The notes under the pieces were generated by a model. It ran no database searches and was not told the origin of the DNA. It worked only from the letters and a program-made list of their open reading frames with translations. This document shows, piece after piece, positions 1 through 7,575 of a stretch of 57,183 nt of DNA. Source of the stretch: Pseudomonas sp. A-1 (lineage in GTDB: Bacteria > Pseudomonadota > Gammaproteobacteria > Pseudomonadales > Pseudomonadaceae); contig NZ_SSTC01000024.1 of assembly GCF_004801855.1 (NCBI RefSeq), positions 1 to 57,183 of the forward strand. Direction: 5' to 3'. How positions within the stretch are numbered: position 1 is the first letter of the stretch; every line of letters begins with the position of its first letter. Made by a program: the position numbers and the translations under genes.

Positions 1-1521
1 GTCAGCGTCGCCCAGCGCGCGCTGCAGGCTGTCGACCAGCCGCGCGCCGTAGCCGGCGGCCAGCTCGGCGGCGCTGGCGCGGACGATGGCCGGGCGGGTG
101 CGGTCCTCGATCAGCCGGGCCAGTTCGCCGGTCACCTGCGGGTCGTGCCGGCGCGCGGCGGCGAGCACCGTGCCGTAATGCGGCGGGCGCTTGGGCTGGC
201 CGAACTTCGCCTCGATCACCTGCGCCGCCCAGGCCGGGTCACGCTCCTGGTGGCAGGCCGTGCAGGCATCCGGCGCAGCGCTGCTGGCGGCCAGATCGGG
301 TCGCGGGATGCGGAAGCTGTGGTCGCGGCGGGCGTCCACCACCATGTAGTTGCGCGCCGGGGCGTGGCAGTTGACGCACTGCGCGCCGGGACTGCCGGCC
401 GGGTGGAAGTGGTGGGACGGATCGTCGTAGCGCTTCTTCTGCAGGCTGGGGAAGCGCGGGTTGCCCTGCGGGTTGTGGCAGCCGGCGCACAGCGCGTTGC
501 CCTCGGCACGCAGGGTGGCGGAGTGCGGCTCGTGGCAGTCGCGGCAGGTCACGCCCATGGCGAACATCCTGCTCTGCACGAAGGAGCCGTACTCGAACAC
601 CTCGTCGAGGATCTGCCCGTCGGCATGGTAGAGGCCGGCGGACAGCGTGGTCGGGCGCATGGCGTCGAGCAGCGGCCGCCCCGGTGCGCTGCCGACCCCC
701 AGGCTCTCGCGCCGGCTATGGCAGCGCGCGCACTGCTCCACCTCGTAGCCGTGGCCGCCGCCGCGGAAGTCGACCGCCAGACCCATGTCGGCGGCCTTGA
801 GCCCGGCCGCCGGCTGCGCGCCGCGCCGCTCGGCCCAGACGACATGTTGCTCGCCCGGCCCGTGGCAGCTCTGGCAGCCCACCGCCATCTCGCTCCAGGT
901 GGTGCGGAAGCTGTCGGCGGCGGGGTCGTAGCCCTTCTTCAGATTGCCGGAGTGGCAGTCGGCGCACATGGCGTTCCAGTTCTGGTAGCGCCCGGTCCAG
1001 TGCAGGGCGTCGTCGGGGCTGAAGCGCTGGCCGGGGTACAGGGAGAACCAGCGCTGCCCGCCGGCCTCGCGCGGGCGGCTGTCCCAGGCCACGGTGAGGC
1101 TCTGCAGGCGACCGCCAGGACGTTCGATCAGGTACTGCTGCAGCGGAGCGAAACCGAAGGTGTAGGCGATGGGGAAGTCGGCGCGCCGGCCATCCTCGCC
1201 CTCGGCCTGGACGAAGAAGCGCTCGCCGCGGCGGAAGAAGCGCATGCCCACCCCGGCCTCGTCGCGGTATTCGGCATCGGCGAAGTCGCCGAGCACGTTG
1301 CCGGCCGTGGCCGCGCGCAGCGACCAGCTGTGGTGCGAGCCGGCCCAGGCCTTGGCAGCCTCGGCATGGCAGGCGCTGCAGCGCGCCTGCTCGACGTAGC
1401 CGTCGGCCAGCTGCGGCTGCGGCGCGGCCGGCGCGGCCAGCGTCAGCAGCGGCAACAGCAGCAACAGCAGGCCGAGCCACTGTTCCCGCCAGCCGGGTCT
1501 CGGGTTAGTCCGCGCGTGCAT
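1..1521 (-). CDS. Octaheme c-type cytochrome, C-terminus cut by window edge
   Basis: Reading frame open from the ATG at 1521 to the window edge (507 codons, no stop), preceded by an AGAGGAG ribosome site. Residues 1-33 form a Sec signal peptide (hydrophobic LGLLLLLLPLLTLAAPAA), so the protein is exported. Eight CXXCH haem-attachment motifs are visible: CSACH, CADCH, CQSCH, CARCH, CRDCH, CAGCH, CVNCH and CTACH, the first just after the signal peptide. This fits the cytochrome c554-like multihaem family, which often continues into HEAT or TPR repeats; the last visible part is helical and haem-free. Inferred role: periplasmic electron transfer. It lies 61 nt after the arylsulfatase on the same strand, an unusual partner. 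Electron donor and acceptor are unknown. Confidence 0.85.
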   Translation of the reverse strand, partial: MHARTNPRPGWREQWLGLLLLLLPLLTLAAPAAPQPQLADGYVEQARCSACHAEAAKAWAGSHHSWSLRAATAGNVLGDFADAEYRDEAGVGMRFFRRGERFFVQAEGEDGRRADFPIAYTFGFAPLQQYLIERPGGRLQSLTVAWDSRPREAGGQRWFSLYPGQRFSPDDALHWTGRYQNWNAMCADCHSGNLKKGYDPAADSFRTTWSEMAVGCQSCHGPGEQHVVWAERRGAQPAAGLKAADMGLAVDFRGGGHGYEVEQCARCHSRRESLGVGSAPGRPLLDAMRPTTLSAGLYHADGQILDEVFEYGSFVQSRMFAMGVTCRDCHEPHSATLRAEGNALCAGCHNPQGNPRFPSLQKKRYDDPSHHFHPAGSPGAQCVNCHAPARNYMVVDARRDHSFRIPRPDLAASSAAPDACTACHQERDPAWAAQVIEAKFGQPKRPPHYGTVLAAARRHDPQVTGELARLIEDRTRPAIVRASAAELAAGYGARLVDSLQRALGDAD

Positions 1522-1541
1522 CGCTCCTCTCTCTTGTTCTT

Positions 1542-1575
1542 CAGCCGAGCGGGCCGGCAACGCCCCGCTCGGCTG
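1542..1575. terminator. Perfect 12-bp hairpin between arylsulfatase and cytochrome
   Basis: CAGCCGAGCGGG (1542-1553) pairs exactly with CCCGCTCGGCTG (1564-1575) around a 10-nt loop. No T-run follows on either strand, so it could be an attenuator or an mRNA-stability hairpin rather than a full terminator. It sits in the 61-nt gap ahead of the cytochrome start. Confidence 0.45.
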
Positions 1576-1582
1576 GCCGCCC

Positions 1583-3268
1583 TCAGTAACCGCTGACCTG
1601 ATCGGGCAGGATCACGTTGTTGTCGCGGGCGTACTGTGCCCACAGCTGCTGCAGCTCGACCACCTTTTCCGGGTGCTTGCCGCTCAGGTCGTGGCGCTCG
1701 GCCAGGTCGCTGCGCAGATCGAACAGCTGCCAGTCGCCGCTGCCCCAGGGCTTGGGCATGTGCACCAGTTTCCAGTCGCCCTGGCGGACGAAACGCTTGC
1801 CGAACAGCTCGCCGCCGTGCACCCGCTCGGCGACCTTCTCGCCCTTGAGCAGCGGCAGGATGGACATCCCCGACATCGGCTCGACCGCGCGCCCCTGGTA
1901 GCGGTTGCCCGGGTGCCTGACGCCGGCCAGCTCGAGCAGGGTGGGCGCGAAGTCCTTGACGGTGACCAGCTCGCGCACGACCTGCCCGCTACGGGTCACG
2001 CCGGGAATGCGCAGGATGCCGGCGGTGCGGGTGCCGCCCTCGGTGGCGAAGCCCTTGTGCAGGCTGAGCGCCGGAGCGGACACCCGCGCCCAGTTGGGAC
2101 CGTAGAGGGTGTAGGAACCGGGACGGCCCATCTGCGCGTAGCTGAAGTCGTGGGTCTCGTCGACCACCTTGCGGATCTGCGGGAACAGCTCGGCCGGCCA
2201 GGTCTCGTCGAGGTCGTGGCCTTCCGCACCGTTGTCGGAGATGAACACCACGATGGTGTTGTCGTACAGGCCATTCTTCTTCAGGTAGTCGAAGACCCGC
2301 CCGGTCTGCGCGTCCATCTGGTCGATCATCGCCGCGTAGACCTCCATCGCCCGCGCCTCGACCTTCTTCTGCTCCGGCGTCAGGCTGTCCCACGCCCGCC
2401 CCTTGGGCGGCCGCGCCGCGCCTTCGGCATCGGCGGGGATCAGGCCCAGCTCCTTCTGCTTCTGCAGGCGCTGCGCGAACAGCACGTCGTAGCCGGCGTC
2501 GTAGCGGCCGCGATACTTGGCGATCGCCTCGTCCGGTGCAGCCAGCGGCCAGTGCGGCGCGGTGAAGCTGAGCATGCCGAAAAACGGCTTGCCGCTGTCC
2601 TTGTCGGCGGCGATGTAGTCGATGATCTTGTCGGCGTAGAACTGCGACGAGTACTCGAAGTTATCCGGCAGCCTGTCGAGCATCTTGCCGTCTTCGGCAT
2701 AGGGCGCCTTGGCGTCCGGCGTAGGCGCGTAGGCGGGACGCATGTCCGGCCAGTGGCTGGCCCCGCCGCTGAGCAGGGTGAAGGAGCGCTCGAAGCCGCG
2801 GTCGTCGGGGCCGGTGTCCTCGCTCTTGCCGAGGTGCCACTTGCCGGCCAGGTAGGTGTTGTAGCCGGCGTCCCTGAGCAGCGAGGCGACGGTGACCACC
2901 CGCTCGTTGAGGTGCCCCTCGTAGCCCGGCTTGCCCTCCTGGTTGGGCGCCAGTTCCTCGGCCATGTTGCCGAGCCCGGCCAGGTGCGGATCGACGCCGG
3001 TGAGCAGCGCGGCGCGGGTCGGCGAGCAGGCCGGCGCGGCCTGGAAGTTGCTCATGCGCACGCCCGAGGCGGCCAGGGAGTCGAGGTTGGGGGTGTCGAT
3101 CTCGCCGCCGAAGCTGCCCAGGTCGGCCTGGCCCATGTCGTCGGCGACGATCAGCAGGATGTTGGGGCGGGCGGGATCGGTGGAAGCGGCCTGCGCGGGC
3201 AGGCTGAGCGAAAGCACGGGAATGGCGAGCGCTACGGCCAGCGCGAGGGCGGACAGTGGTTTGCGCAT
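1583..3268 (-). CDS. atsA: Periplasmic arylsulfatase (cysteine-type sulfatase)
   Basis: 561 residues, full length for the family. It hydrolyses aryl sulfate esters to phenol and sulfate. The sulfatase signature CSPTRAALLTG (about residue 80) holds the cysteine that family members convert to formylglycine; N-terminal NILLIVADDMG and a later DNGAEG supply metal-binding aspartates. Residues 1-27 are a signal peptide ending AQA. I chose the ATG at 3268 (MRKPLSAL), with GGAGA upstream, over an ATG ten codons earlier. It is flanked on the same strand by a porin upstream and a multihaem cytochrome downstream. No formylglycine-generating maturase is in the window. Family assignment is secure; the substrate is not known. 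Confidence 0.92.
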   Translation of the reverse strand: MRKPLSALALAVALAIPVLSLSLPAQAASTDPARPNILLIVADDMGQADLGSFGGEIDTPNLDSLAASGVRMSNFQAAPACSPTRAALLTGVDPHLAGLGNMAEELAPNQEGKPGYEGHLNERVVTVASLLRDAGYNTYLAGKWHLGKSEDTGPDDRGFERSFTLLSGGASHWPDMRPAYAPTPDAKAPYAEDGKMLDRLPDNFEYSSQFYADKIIDYIAADKDSGKPFFGMLSFTAPHWPLAAPDEAIAKYRGRYDAGYDVLFAQRLQKQKELGLIPADAEGAARPPKGRAWDSLTPEQKKVEARAMEVYAAMIDQMDAQTGRVFDYLKKNGLYDNTIVVFISDNGAEGHDLDETWPAELFPQIRKVVDETHDFSYAQMGRPGSYTLYGPNWARVSAPALSLHKGFATEGGTRTAGILRIPGVTRSGQVVRELVTVKDFAPTLLELAGVRHPGNRYQGRAVEPMSGMSILPLLKGEKVAERVHGGELFGKRFVRQGDWKLVHMPKPWGSGDWQLFDLRSDLAERHDLSGKHPEKVVELQQLWAQYARDNNVILPDQVSGY

Positions 3269-3318
3269 CTTGGCGTCTCCTGCGAATGGGAAGAGCACTG
3301 TGGATGTGGGGGCGGCAG

Positions 3319-3342
3319 GCCGCCGGCGGTTCTGCCGGCGGC
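3319..3342. terminator. GC-rich hairpin after the porin gene
   Basis: GCCGCCGGC (3319-3327) pairs with GCCGGCGGC (3334-3342) around a 6-nt loop, just after the porin stop codon. There is no T-run, so it may be a processing or attenuation hairpin between porin and arylsulfatase. Confidence 0.4.
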
Positions 3343-3348
3343 GCGGGC

Positions 3349-4677
3349 TCAGAAGCCGAAGGACACGACCAGCTGGCTGTACAGGTTGAGGTCGTCGCTG
3401 CCCTGCTGCGAGCCGCCCTCGGCGTCGCTCTTCTCCGGCTGGTACAGGCCGACCAGCGGGCTGATGGTGAAGTGGCCGACGGTCCAGTCCAGGTAGAGGT
3501 CCAGCTCCTTGCCGCGCAGGTCGCCCTGGCTGCGGTCGAGGGTGTCGAAGTCGAAGTACAGCAGGCCCATGGCCACGTCGGGGCGCGGGGTCAGGCCCAG
3601 GCTGAGCATGTGGATGCCGGCGTTGCGCTGGAACGGACCGGCGTAGTTGCCGGCCACCTCGCCCTGGAACCAGGTGCCGTAGCCGCGACTGAAGCCGCTG
3701 AACAGCGGGTCGTAGCCTTCCGAGTAGCGCGTGTAGCGGTAGCCGACGCGCGGCTGCCAGGCGACATCGGAGAAGGTCCAGCCGCCCTCGAGGTACCAGG
3801 CGCTCTCGTCGCCCAGCTTCTTGTCCTGGCGGGCGTACTCGCCGGACAGGAACAGGTCCTTGACCCCGGCGTTACCCTGGCCGCGCAGGCTGACCACCTC
3901 CAGGCCGTCGCGCTGGGCGCTGAACGGGTTGGCCAGCTTGTCGTCGACGTCCAGGCCCTTGACGTAGGTGAGGCCCAGGGTGCCGGCCTCGGCGACGTGC
4001 TCGAGCACCGCCACGCCCAGCTCCGGCTTGGCCTTCACCTCGTTGTCCGACTGGATCCAGATCAGGTCGCCGCGCCAGCCCTGCTTGCCGCCCAGGCGCA
4101 GCCAGGCAGTCTGATCGAAGGCGTTGCGCGCGGTCAGGTAGTAGGCGCCGCCGCGATCGCGGCTGCCGTCGCCGAAGTTCTTGCCGACGCTCAGGCCGTC
4201 GCCGTTGATGATGAAGCCATCGCCGACCTTGACCTTCTGGCTGCCGGCGGAGAAGTCGATGCCGTCCTTGCCGAGCGCCGGGAACAGCTCGCCCGAGCGC
4301 CAGCCGGCGTAGGCCCGGTCCACCGCGGTGCGCCGCTCGCTGCCGTCGGTGTAGCCGGCGGCATCGCCCCGCCCCCAGGTGGCGTTGCTCACCACGTTGA
4401 ACTCGCCGTACAGCGAGGAGTCGGCGGCGCCGGCGAAGCGCTGCTCGCCGCTCAGGCCGTAGCGCAGGAAGCCCTCCTGCCAGCTAACCGAACCCGGCGC
4501 GATGGGCCCGCCCTGGTTGTAGCTCTCGTCGCTGTGGAACACGCCGAAAGCGCCCTGGACGTTGAGATTGACGGTCAGGCCGTCGGCGGAGTGCAGTTCG
4601 TAGGCCGACGCGCCGGCCGACGCCATGGCGATCGCCGCGGCCAGTAGCGAGCCGTGCAGGCCCTTGCCCATGATCAT
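3349..4677 (-). CDS. Outer-membrane porin (alginate-export/AlgE-like beta-barrel)
   Basis: 442 residues from the ATG at 4677 (MIMGKGLHG), which has AGAGG six bases upstream; an ATG 15 codons earlier lacks such a site. A signal peptide ends near ASAGASA. The rest is alternating polar/aromatic beta-strand sequence, and the protein ends in phenylalanine (VVSFGF), the usual recognition signal for outer-membrane barrel assembly. Length and pattern fit porins with an alginate-export-like domain. Lying directly upstream of the arylsulfatase, it probably admits the sulfate ester or a related solute to the periplasm; that is inference. Confidence 0.8.
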   Translation of the reverse strand: MIMGKGLHGSLLAAAIAMASAGASAYELHSADGLTVNLNVQGAFGVFHSDESYNQGGPIAPGSVSWQEGFLRYGLSGEQRFAGAADSSLYGEFNVVSNATWGRGDAAGYTDGSERRTAVDRAYAGWRSGELFPALGKDGIDFSAGSQKVKVGDGFIINGDGLSVGKNFGDGSRDRGGAYYLTARNAFDQTAWLRLGGKQGWRGDLIWIQSDNEVKAKPELGVAVLEHVAEAGTLGLTYVKGLDVDDKLANPFSAQRDGLEVVSLRGQGNAGVKDLFLSGEYARQDKKLGDESAWYLEGGWTFSDVAWQPRVGYRYTRYSEGYDPLFSGFSRGYGTWFQGEVAGNYAGPFQRNAGIHMLSLGLTPRPDVAMGLLYFDFDTLDRSQGDLRGKELDLYLDWTVGHFTISPLVGLYQPEKSDAEGGSQQGSDDLNLYSQLVVSFGF

Positions 4678-4779
4678 GCTTACCTCTGTTCTTGTTGTTG
4701 AAATGCCCAGCGTCGCTTGCACGGAAATCCCTCCCGGTCCCCAGGCATGGACCTCGAAGCACTTCGCTGCGGGTTCGCG

Positions 4780-5064
4780 TTATCCCTGCACGATGCCATT
4801 AACCCATGCTCGCGATACGCCAGCTTGCACCTCCCTGCCAGCAGACTTTGCTGAGCGTGCCAGGGCGCCCTGGCAAGAGTGGCCGTCGGCGGCGTGCCAG
4901 TGCAGGCGGTCGGTCTCGAAGCGGTGCTCGATCGTCCAGCCGTTGGCGAAGTTCAGGGTCAGGCGCCGGCCGGCCAGGTCGGCCAGGGCGGGGAGGATGA
5001 AGGCCTCGGGGGCGAAGCCCTCGGCCAGGGCGCCTACGGTGATCCAGTCGGAGTTGCTGCTCAT
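4780..5064 (-). CDS. Truncated MoaF-like protein (N-terminal fragment)
   Basis: 94 residues from the ATG at 5064. The first 67 or so (WITVGALAEGFAP, then LTLNFANGWTIEHRF) match the N-terminal domain of MoaF, a protein named from the Klebsiella monoamine regulon whose members are about 250-270 residues long. After HAADGHSCQG the sequence becomes low-complexity and unlike MoaF, then stops; the other two frames do not continue the family either. The gene therefore appears to have lost its 3' two thirds and been joined to unrelated sequence. It may be non-functional. It lies between a shortened LuxR regulator and the porin. Confidence 0.55.
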   Translation of the reverse strand: MSSNSDWITVGALAEGFAPEAFILPALADLAGRRLTLNFANGWTIEHRFETDRLHWHAADGHSCQGALARSAKSAGREVQAGVSRAWVNGIVQG

Positions 5065-5149
5065 GGGAGGTTGCCTCGGTGGGCGAAGGACGTCGCCATG
5101 CTGGCGGAGCGTTCGCCCGCGCGACATCAACCGGATGGTTGAGTCGCGC

Positions 5150-5497
5150 CTAGAGGAACAGCCGGGCGACCAGCTCGGTGCGGTTGCGTGCGCCGACCTT
5201 GCGGAACAGGTTGAGCAGATGGGTCTTCACCGTCGGCAGGCCGATGCCCAGTTGCCGCGCCAGCAGCTTGTTGCTGGCGCCGTCGCGCAGCAGCAGGGCG
5301 ATCTGCCGCTCGCGGGCGGTGAGCTGGGGCGGTTCGTCCGCCGGCACGCCGGGCAGGGTCGCGGCGGCCATCTGCATCGGCGCGTGCATGCCCTGCAACA
5401 GGAAGTCGCCGTCGATGCGGTAGAACACGGCGCAGCGCGCCGGCACGGCCTGCATGAAGGCCTGCAGGCAGTGCTGGCCGAAGGTGCTGGGAGTCAT
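5150..5497 (-). CDS. Short LuxR-family regulator, possibly a truncated MoaR-like protein
   Basis: 115 residues from the ATG at 5497, with GGGGAGGA upstream. The C-terminal half is a clear LuxR/GerE helix-turn-helix (LTARERQIALLLRDG, then LPTVKTHLLNLFRKVG). The N-terminal half has only about 50 residues, whereas related regulators have about 150 before the helix-turn-helix. The text jumps from YRIDGDFLLQGMHAPM straight into a linker, suggesting an in-frame internal deletion of the sensing domain. MoaR of the Klebsiella monoamine regulon is a helix-turn-helix regulator next to MoaF, so the neighbourhood suggests a relative. DNA binding may remain; ligand sensing may be lost. Confidence 0.7.
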   Translation of the reverse strand: MTPSTFGQHCLQAFMQAVPARCAVFYRIDGDFLLQGMHAPMQMAAATLPGVPADEPPQLTARERQIALLLRDGASNKLLARQLGIGLPTVKTHLLNLFRKVGARNRTELVARLFL

Positions 5498-5553
5498 GCT
5501 GTCCTCCCCGGCGGGCGGGAAACGGGCCGCCCGCGCGGACGGCCCGGGGCGGC

Positions 5554-5913
5554 TCAGACCACCGCGAGGTAGTGCTTGACGAAGGCCTCGCTGGTCACGT
5601 CCCACAGCACCGGGGTACCCTTCTCGACGAACCAGCTGTCGCCGGCCTTGTAGGTGGTGGTCTTGCCGCTGGCCTCGTCGGTCAGGGTCACCTCGCCGCT
5701 GACCACGGTGGCCTGCTCGTTGAACGGGTAGACCATGCGGAACTTGCTCCTGGTCACGCCGAAGTAGGCCGAGCTGACCGGGTCGGTCGGCGCGCCGAAG
5801 GTCATCTTGCCGAAGGCCTTGCCCTCGCCCTCGAGAATCTCCGAGCCGAGGTCGGCCACGGTGCCCCAGGCGTCCAGTTCGGCGATGGTGGTGCCTTGCT
5901 TGATCGGATACAT
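5554..5913 (-). CDS. Small cupin-domain protein
   Basis: 119 residues, a single cupin domain of the EutQ/DUF861 kind: beta-strands around VVSGEVTLTDEASG and AGDSWFVEKGTPVLWDV. I chose the ATG at 5913 (MYPIKQGTT) with GAGGA upstream. The usual metal-binding histidines are not evident, so it may bind a small molecule rather than catalyse. It follows the FAD oxidoreductase by 33 nt, and cupins of this kind often sit beside gamma-glutamylputrescine oxidase-like genes. The specific function is unknown. Confidence 0.75.
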   Translation of the reverse strand: MYPIKQGTTIAELDAWGTVADLGSEILEGEGKAFGKMTFGAPTDPVSSAYFGVTRSKFRMVYPFNEQATVVSGEVTLTDEASGKTTTYKAGDSWFVEKGTPVLWDVTSEAFVKHYLAVV

Positions 5914-5946
5914 CAGTCGGTCCTCACACAATGAATGGTTCAACTG

Positions 5947-7245
5947 TCAGCGGCGGCCGGTCCAGTAGCCGGAGGCCTGGTGCCAGCACTTGCCGCCGGT
6001 CAGCAGCAGGGAACGGAAGCGGTCCTTGCCGGGAATGGTCGGCCGGCGCACCGAACTGATCAGGTCGTAGCGCGCCGAGCCCTCGCTCATGCCCTCGGCC
6101 AGCACCTTGCAGACGATGTGGCTGGGGGTGACGCCGAAGCCCGAGTAGCCCTGCACGAAGAAGGCGTTGGGCCGCCCCGGCAGCGCGCCGATCTGCGGGA
6201 ACAGGTTGGCGCTGCAGGCCATCGGCCCGCCCCAGGCCAGGTCGATCTTCACGTCCTTGAGGTAGGGGAAGATCTTCAGCATCAGGTTGCGGTTCCAGGC
6301 CTTGAGGTCGCTGGGGATATGTTCGACCAGCGGGGTGGCCGAGCCGAACAGCAGGCGGTTCTCGTTGGTCACCCGGTAGTAGTCGATCACCGGGCGGATG
6401 TCGCTGTAGGCGCCGCGGATCGGGCTGATGCGCTCGATCAGCTCGTCGGACAGCGGCTCGGTCATGATCTGGAAGGCGTAGGTGTTGATGGTGCTGCGGT
6501 GCAGCTCGGGCTCCAGCTGGTTGAGGAAGCTGTCGCAGGCCCACAGCAGCTTGCTGGCGCGCACCGAGCCCTTGGCGGTGCGCACCTCGATGCGCTCGCC
6601 GTAACGGACTTCCAGCACCGGGCTGTATTCGAAGATCTTCACGCCGTGCCCGGCCAGCGCCTGGGCCTCGCCGAGCAGCAGGTTGAGCGAGTGCACGTGG
6701 CCGCCGCCCATGTGCAGCAGGCCGCAGCTGTAGGCGTCGGAGCCGACCAGGCGCCTGACCTCGGCACCGGTGAGCAGGCCGATTTCCTGGTGCGGGGCGA
6801 GCTTCTTGAACTCGCCTTCCCAGGCGCGCAGGGTCTTCTCCTGGCGGGCGTTGAAGCCCATGTAGCCGTAGCCGTGGCGGAAGTCGGCGTCGATGCCGTA
6901 CTTGTCGATGCGCGCCTTGATGATCTGCGCGCCCTGGTCGCTGATCTCGAAGATGCGGCGCAGGCCGTCCTCGCCGACGTCCGCCTTGATCGCCTCCAGA
7001 TCGTGGCCGATGCCGGCCATCACCTGGCCGCCGTTGCGTCCGGAGCCGCCGAAGCCGATGTAGCGGCCTTCCAGCACGACGATGTTCCTGATGCCTTTTT
7101 CCGCCAGTTCGAGCGCGGTGTTGATGCCGGAGAAGCCGCCACCGATCACCACCACGTCCGCGTCGAGATCGGCCTCCAGCGACGGGAAGCTCAGGTCGTA
7201 TTTCTTGGTCGCCGTGTAGTAGGTCGGCGTTTCGATGTTGATCAT
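5947..7245 (-). CDS. FAD-dependent amine oxidase, PuuB/gamma-glutamylputrescine oxidase type
   Basis: 432 residues of the DAO family. The Rossmann motif VVVIGGGFSGINTALELAE lies at residues 31-49; FGGSGRNGGQV (about 65-75) is typical of PuuB-like oxidases, and the C-terminal GYSGFGVTPSH completes the FAD site. Such enzymes oxidise amines or gamma-glutamylated polyamines to aldehydes with release of H2O2. It is the first gene of the minus-strand run and is divergent from an APC permease, fitting uptake and oxidation of an amine. The ribosome site is weak. The exact substrate is not determined. Confidence 0.82.
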   Translation of the reverse strand: MINIETPTYYTATKKYDLSFPSLEADLDADVVVIGGGFSGINTALELAEKGIRNIVVLEGRYIGFGGSGRNGGQVMAGIGHDLEAIKADVGEDGLRRIFEISDQGAQIIKARIDKYGIDADFRHGYGYMGFNARQEKTLRAWEGEFKKLAPHQEIGLLTGAEVRRLVGSDAYSCGLLHMGGGHVHSLNLLLGEAQALAGHGVKIFEYSPVLEVRYGERIEVRTAKGSVRASKLLWACDSFLNQLEPELHRSTINTYAFQIMTEPLSDELIERISPIRGAYSDIRPVIDYYRVTNENRLLFGSATPLVEHIPSDLKAWNRNLMLKIFPYLKDVKIDLAWGGPMACSANLFPQIGALPGRPNAFFVQGYSGFGVTPSHIVCKVLAEGMSEGSARYDLISSVRRPTIPGKDRFRSLLLTGGKCWHQASGYWTGRR

Positions 7246-7575
7246 GGCGCATTACCAGGGGGCGTTGGGATTGCCGGCCCGGAGCGCTGGGATCGCGCAT
7301 CCGGATTGCCGCCTCGTTTCGTGAACCTATTAGGCCCCCCGCCCACCCGGGCGTCTTGCCCGGCGCTGCCAGATTTCTTGCCCGAGACTGCCAGCGCGCC
7401 CGTCCGGCAAGCACAGTCAAGAAGCTCGGCAGGCAGGAGCAAGACGCGCCCGCCGGGCCTGGCCAATGATCGATACGACTTCGTTCGACCCCACCGTCTG
7501 CAGCGATGCAGCAACGCGGCCGACGGGCACGACCGGCGCCAGGCGCCGCCCCCTCACCCGGAACGAGATACGCAC
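7246..7575. other. Divergent control region between amine oxidase and permease genes
   Basis: 330 nt without a credible gene. It holds the tandem 19-bp repeat at 7354-7394 and a possible minus-strand -10 element TAATAG (7332 down to 7327) that would place the -35 box against the proximal repeat. A weak GGAACGAGA precedes the permease ATG. Confidence 0.6.
7354..7394. promoter_or_regulatory. Tandem direct repeat, 22-bp period, likely AraC/FeaR-type operator
   Basis: TCTTGCCCGGCGCTGCCAG (7354-7372) and TCTTGCCCGAGACTGCCAG (7376-7394) match at 16 of 19 positions and are offset by 22 bp, two helical turns. AraC-family proteins bind such same-orientation half-sites. The repeat nearer the amine oxidase would overlap its predicted -35 region by 2-3 bp, as araI2 does. 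The FeaR-like regulator nearby is the obvious candidate; the link is inference. Confidence 0.55.

Noticed and set aside
4780-5064. Frameshifted full-length MoaF
   Set aside because: All three minus-strand frames after the break were read and none continues the MoaF sequence, so deletion or replacement is more likely than a frameshift.
5935-7575. Long open frames on both strands over the amine-oxidase region
   Set aside because: Shadows of high GC coding DNA. They lack family motifs, are rich in arginine, alanine and proline, and overlap the clear FAD oxidase and permease genes.
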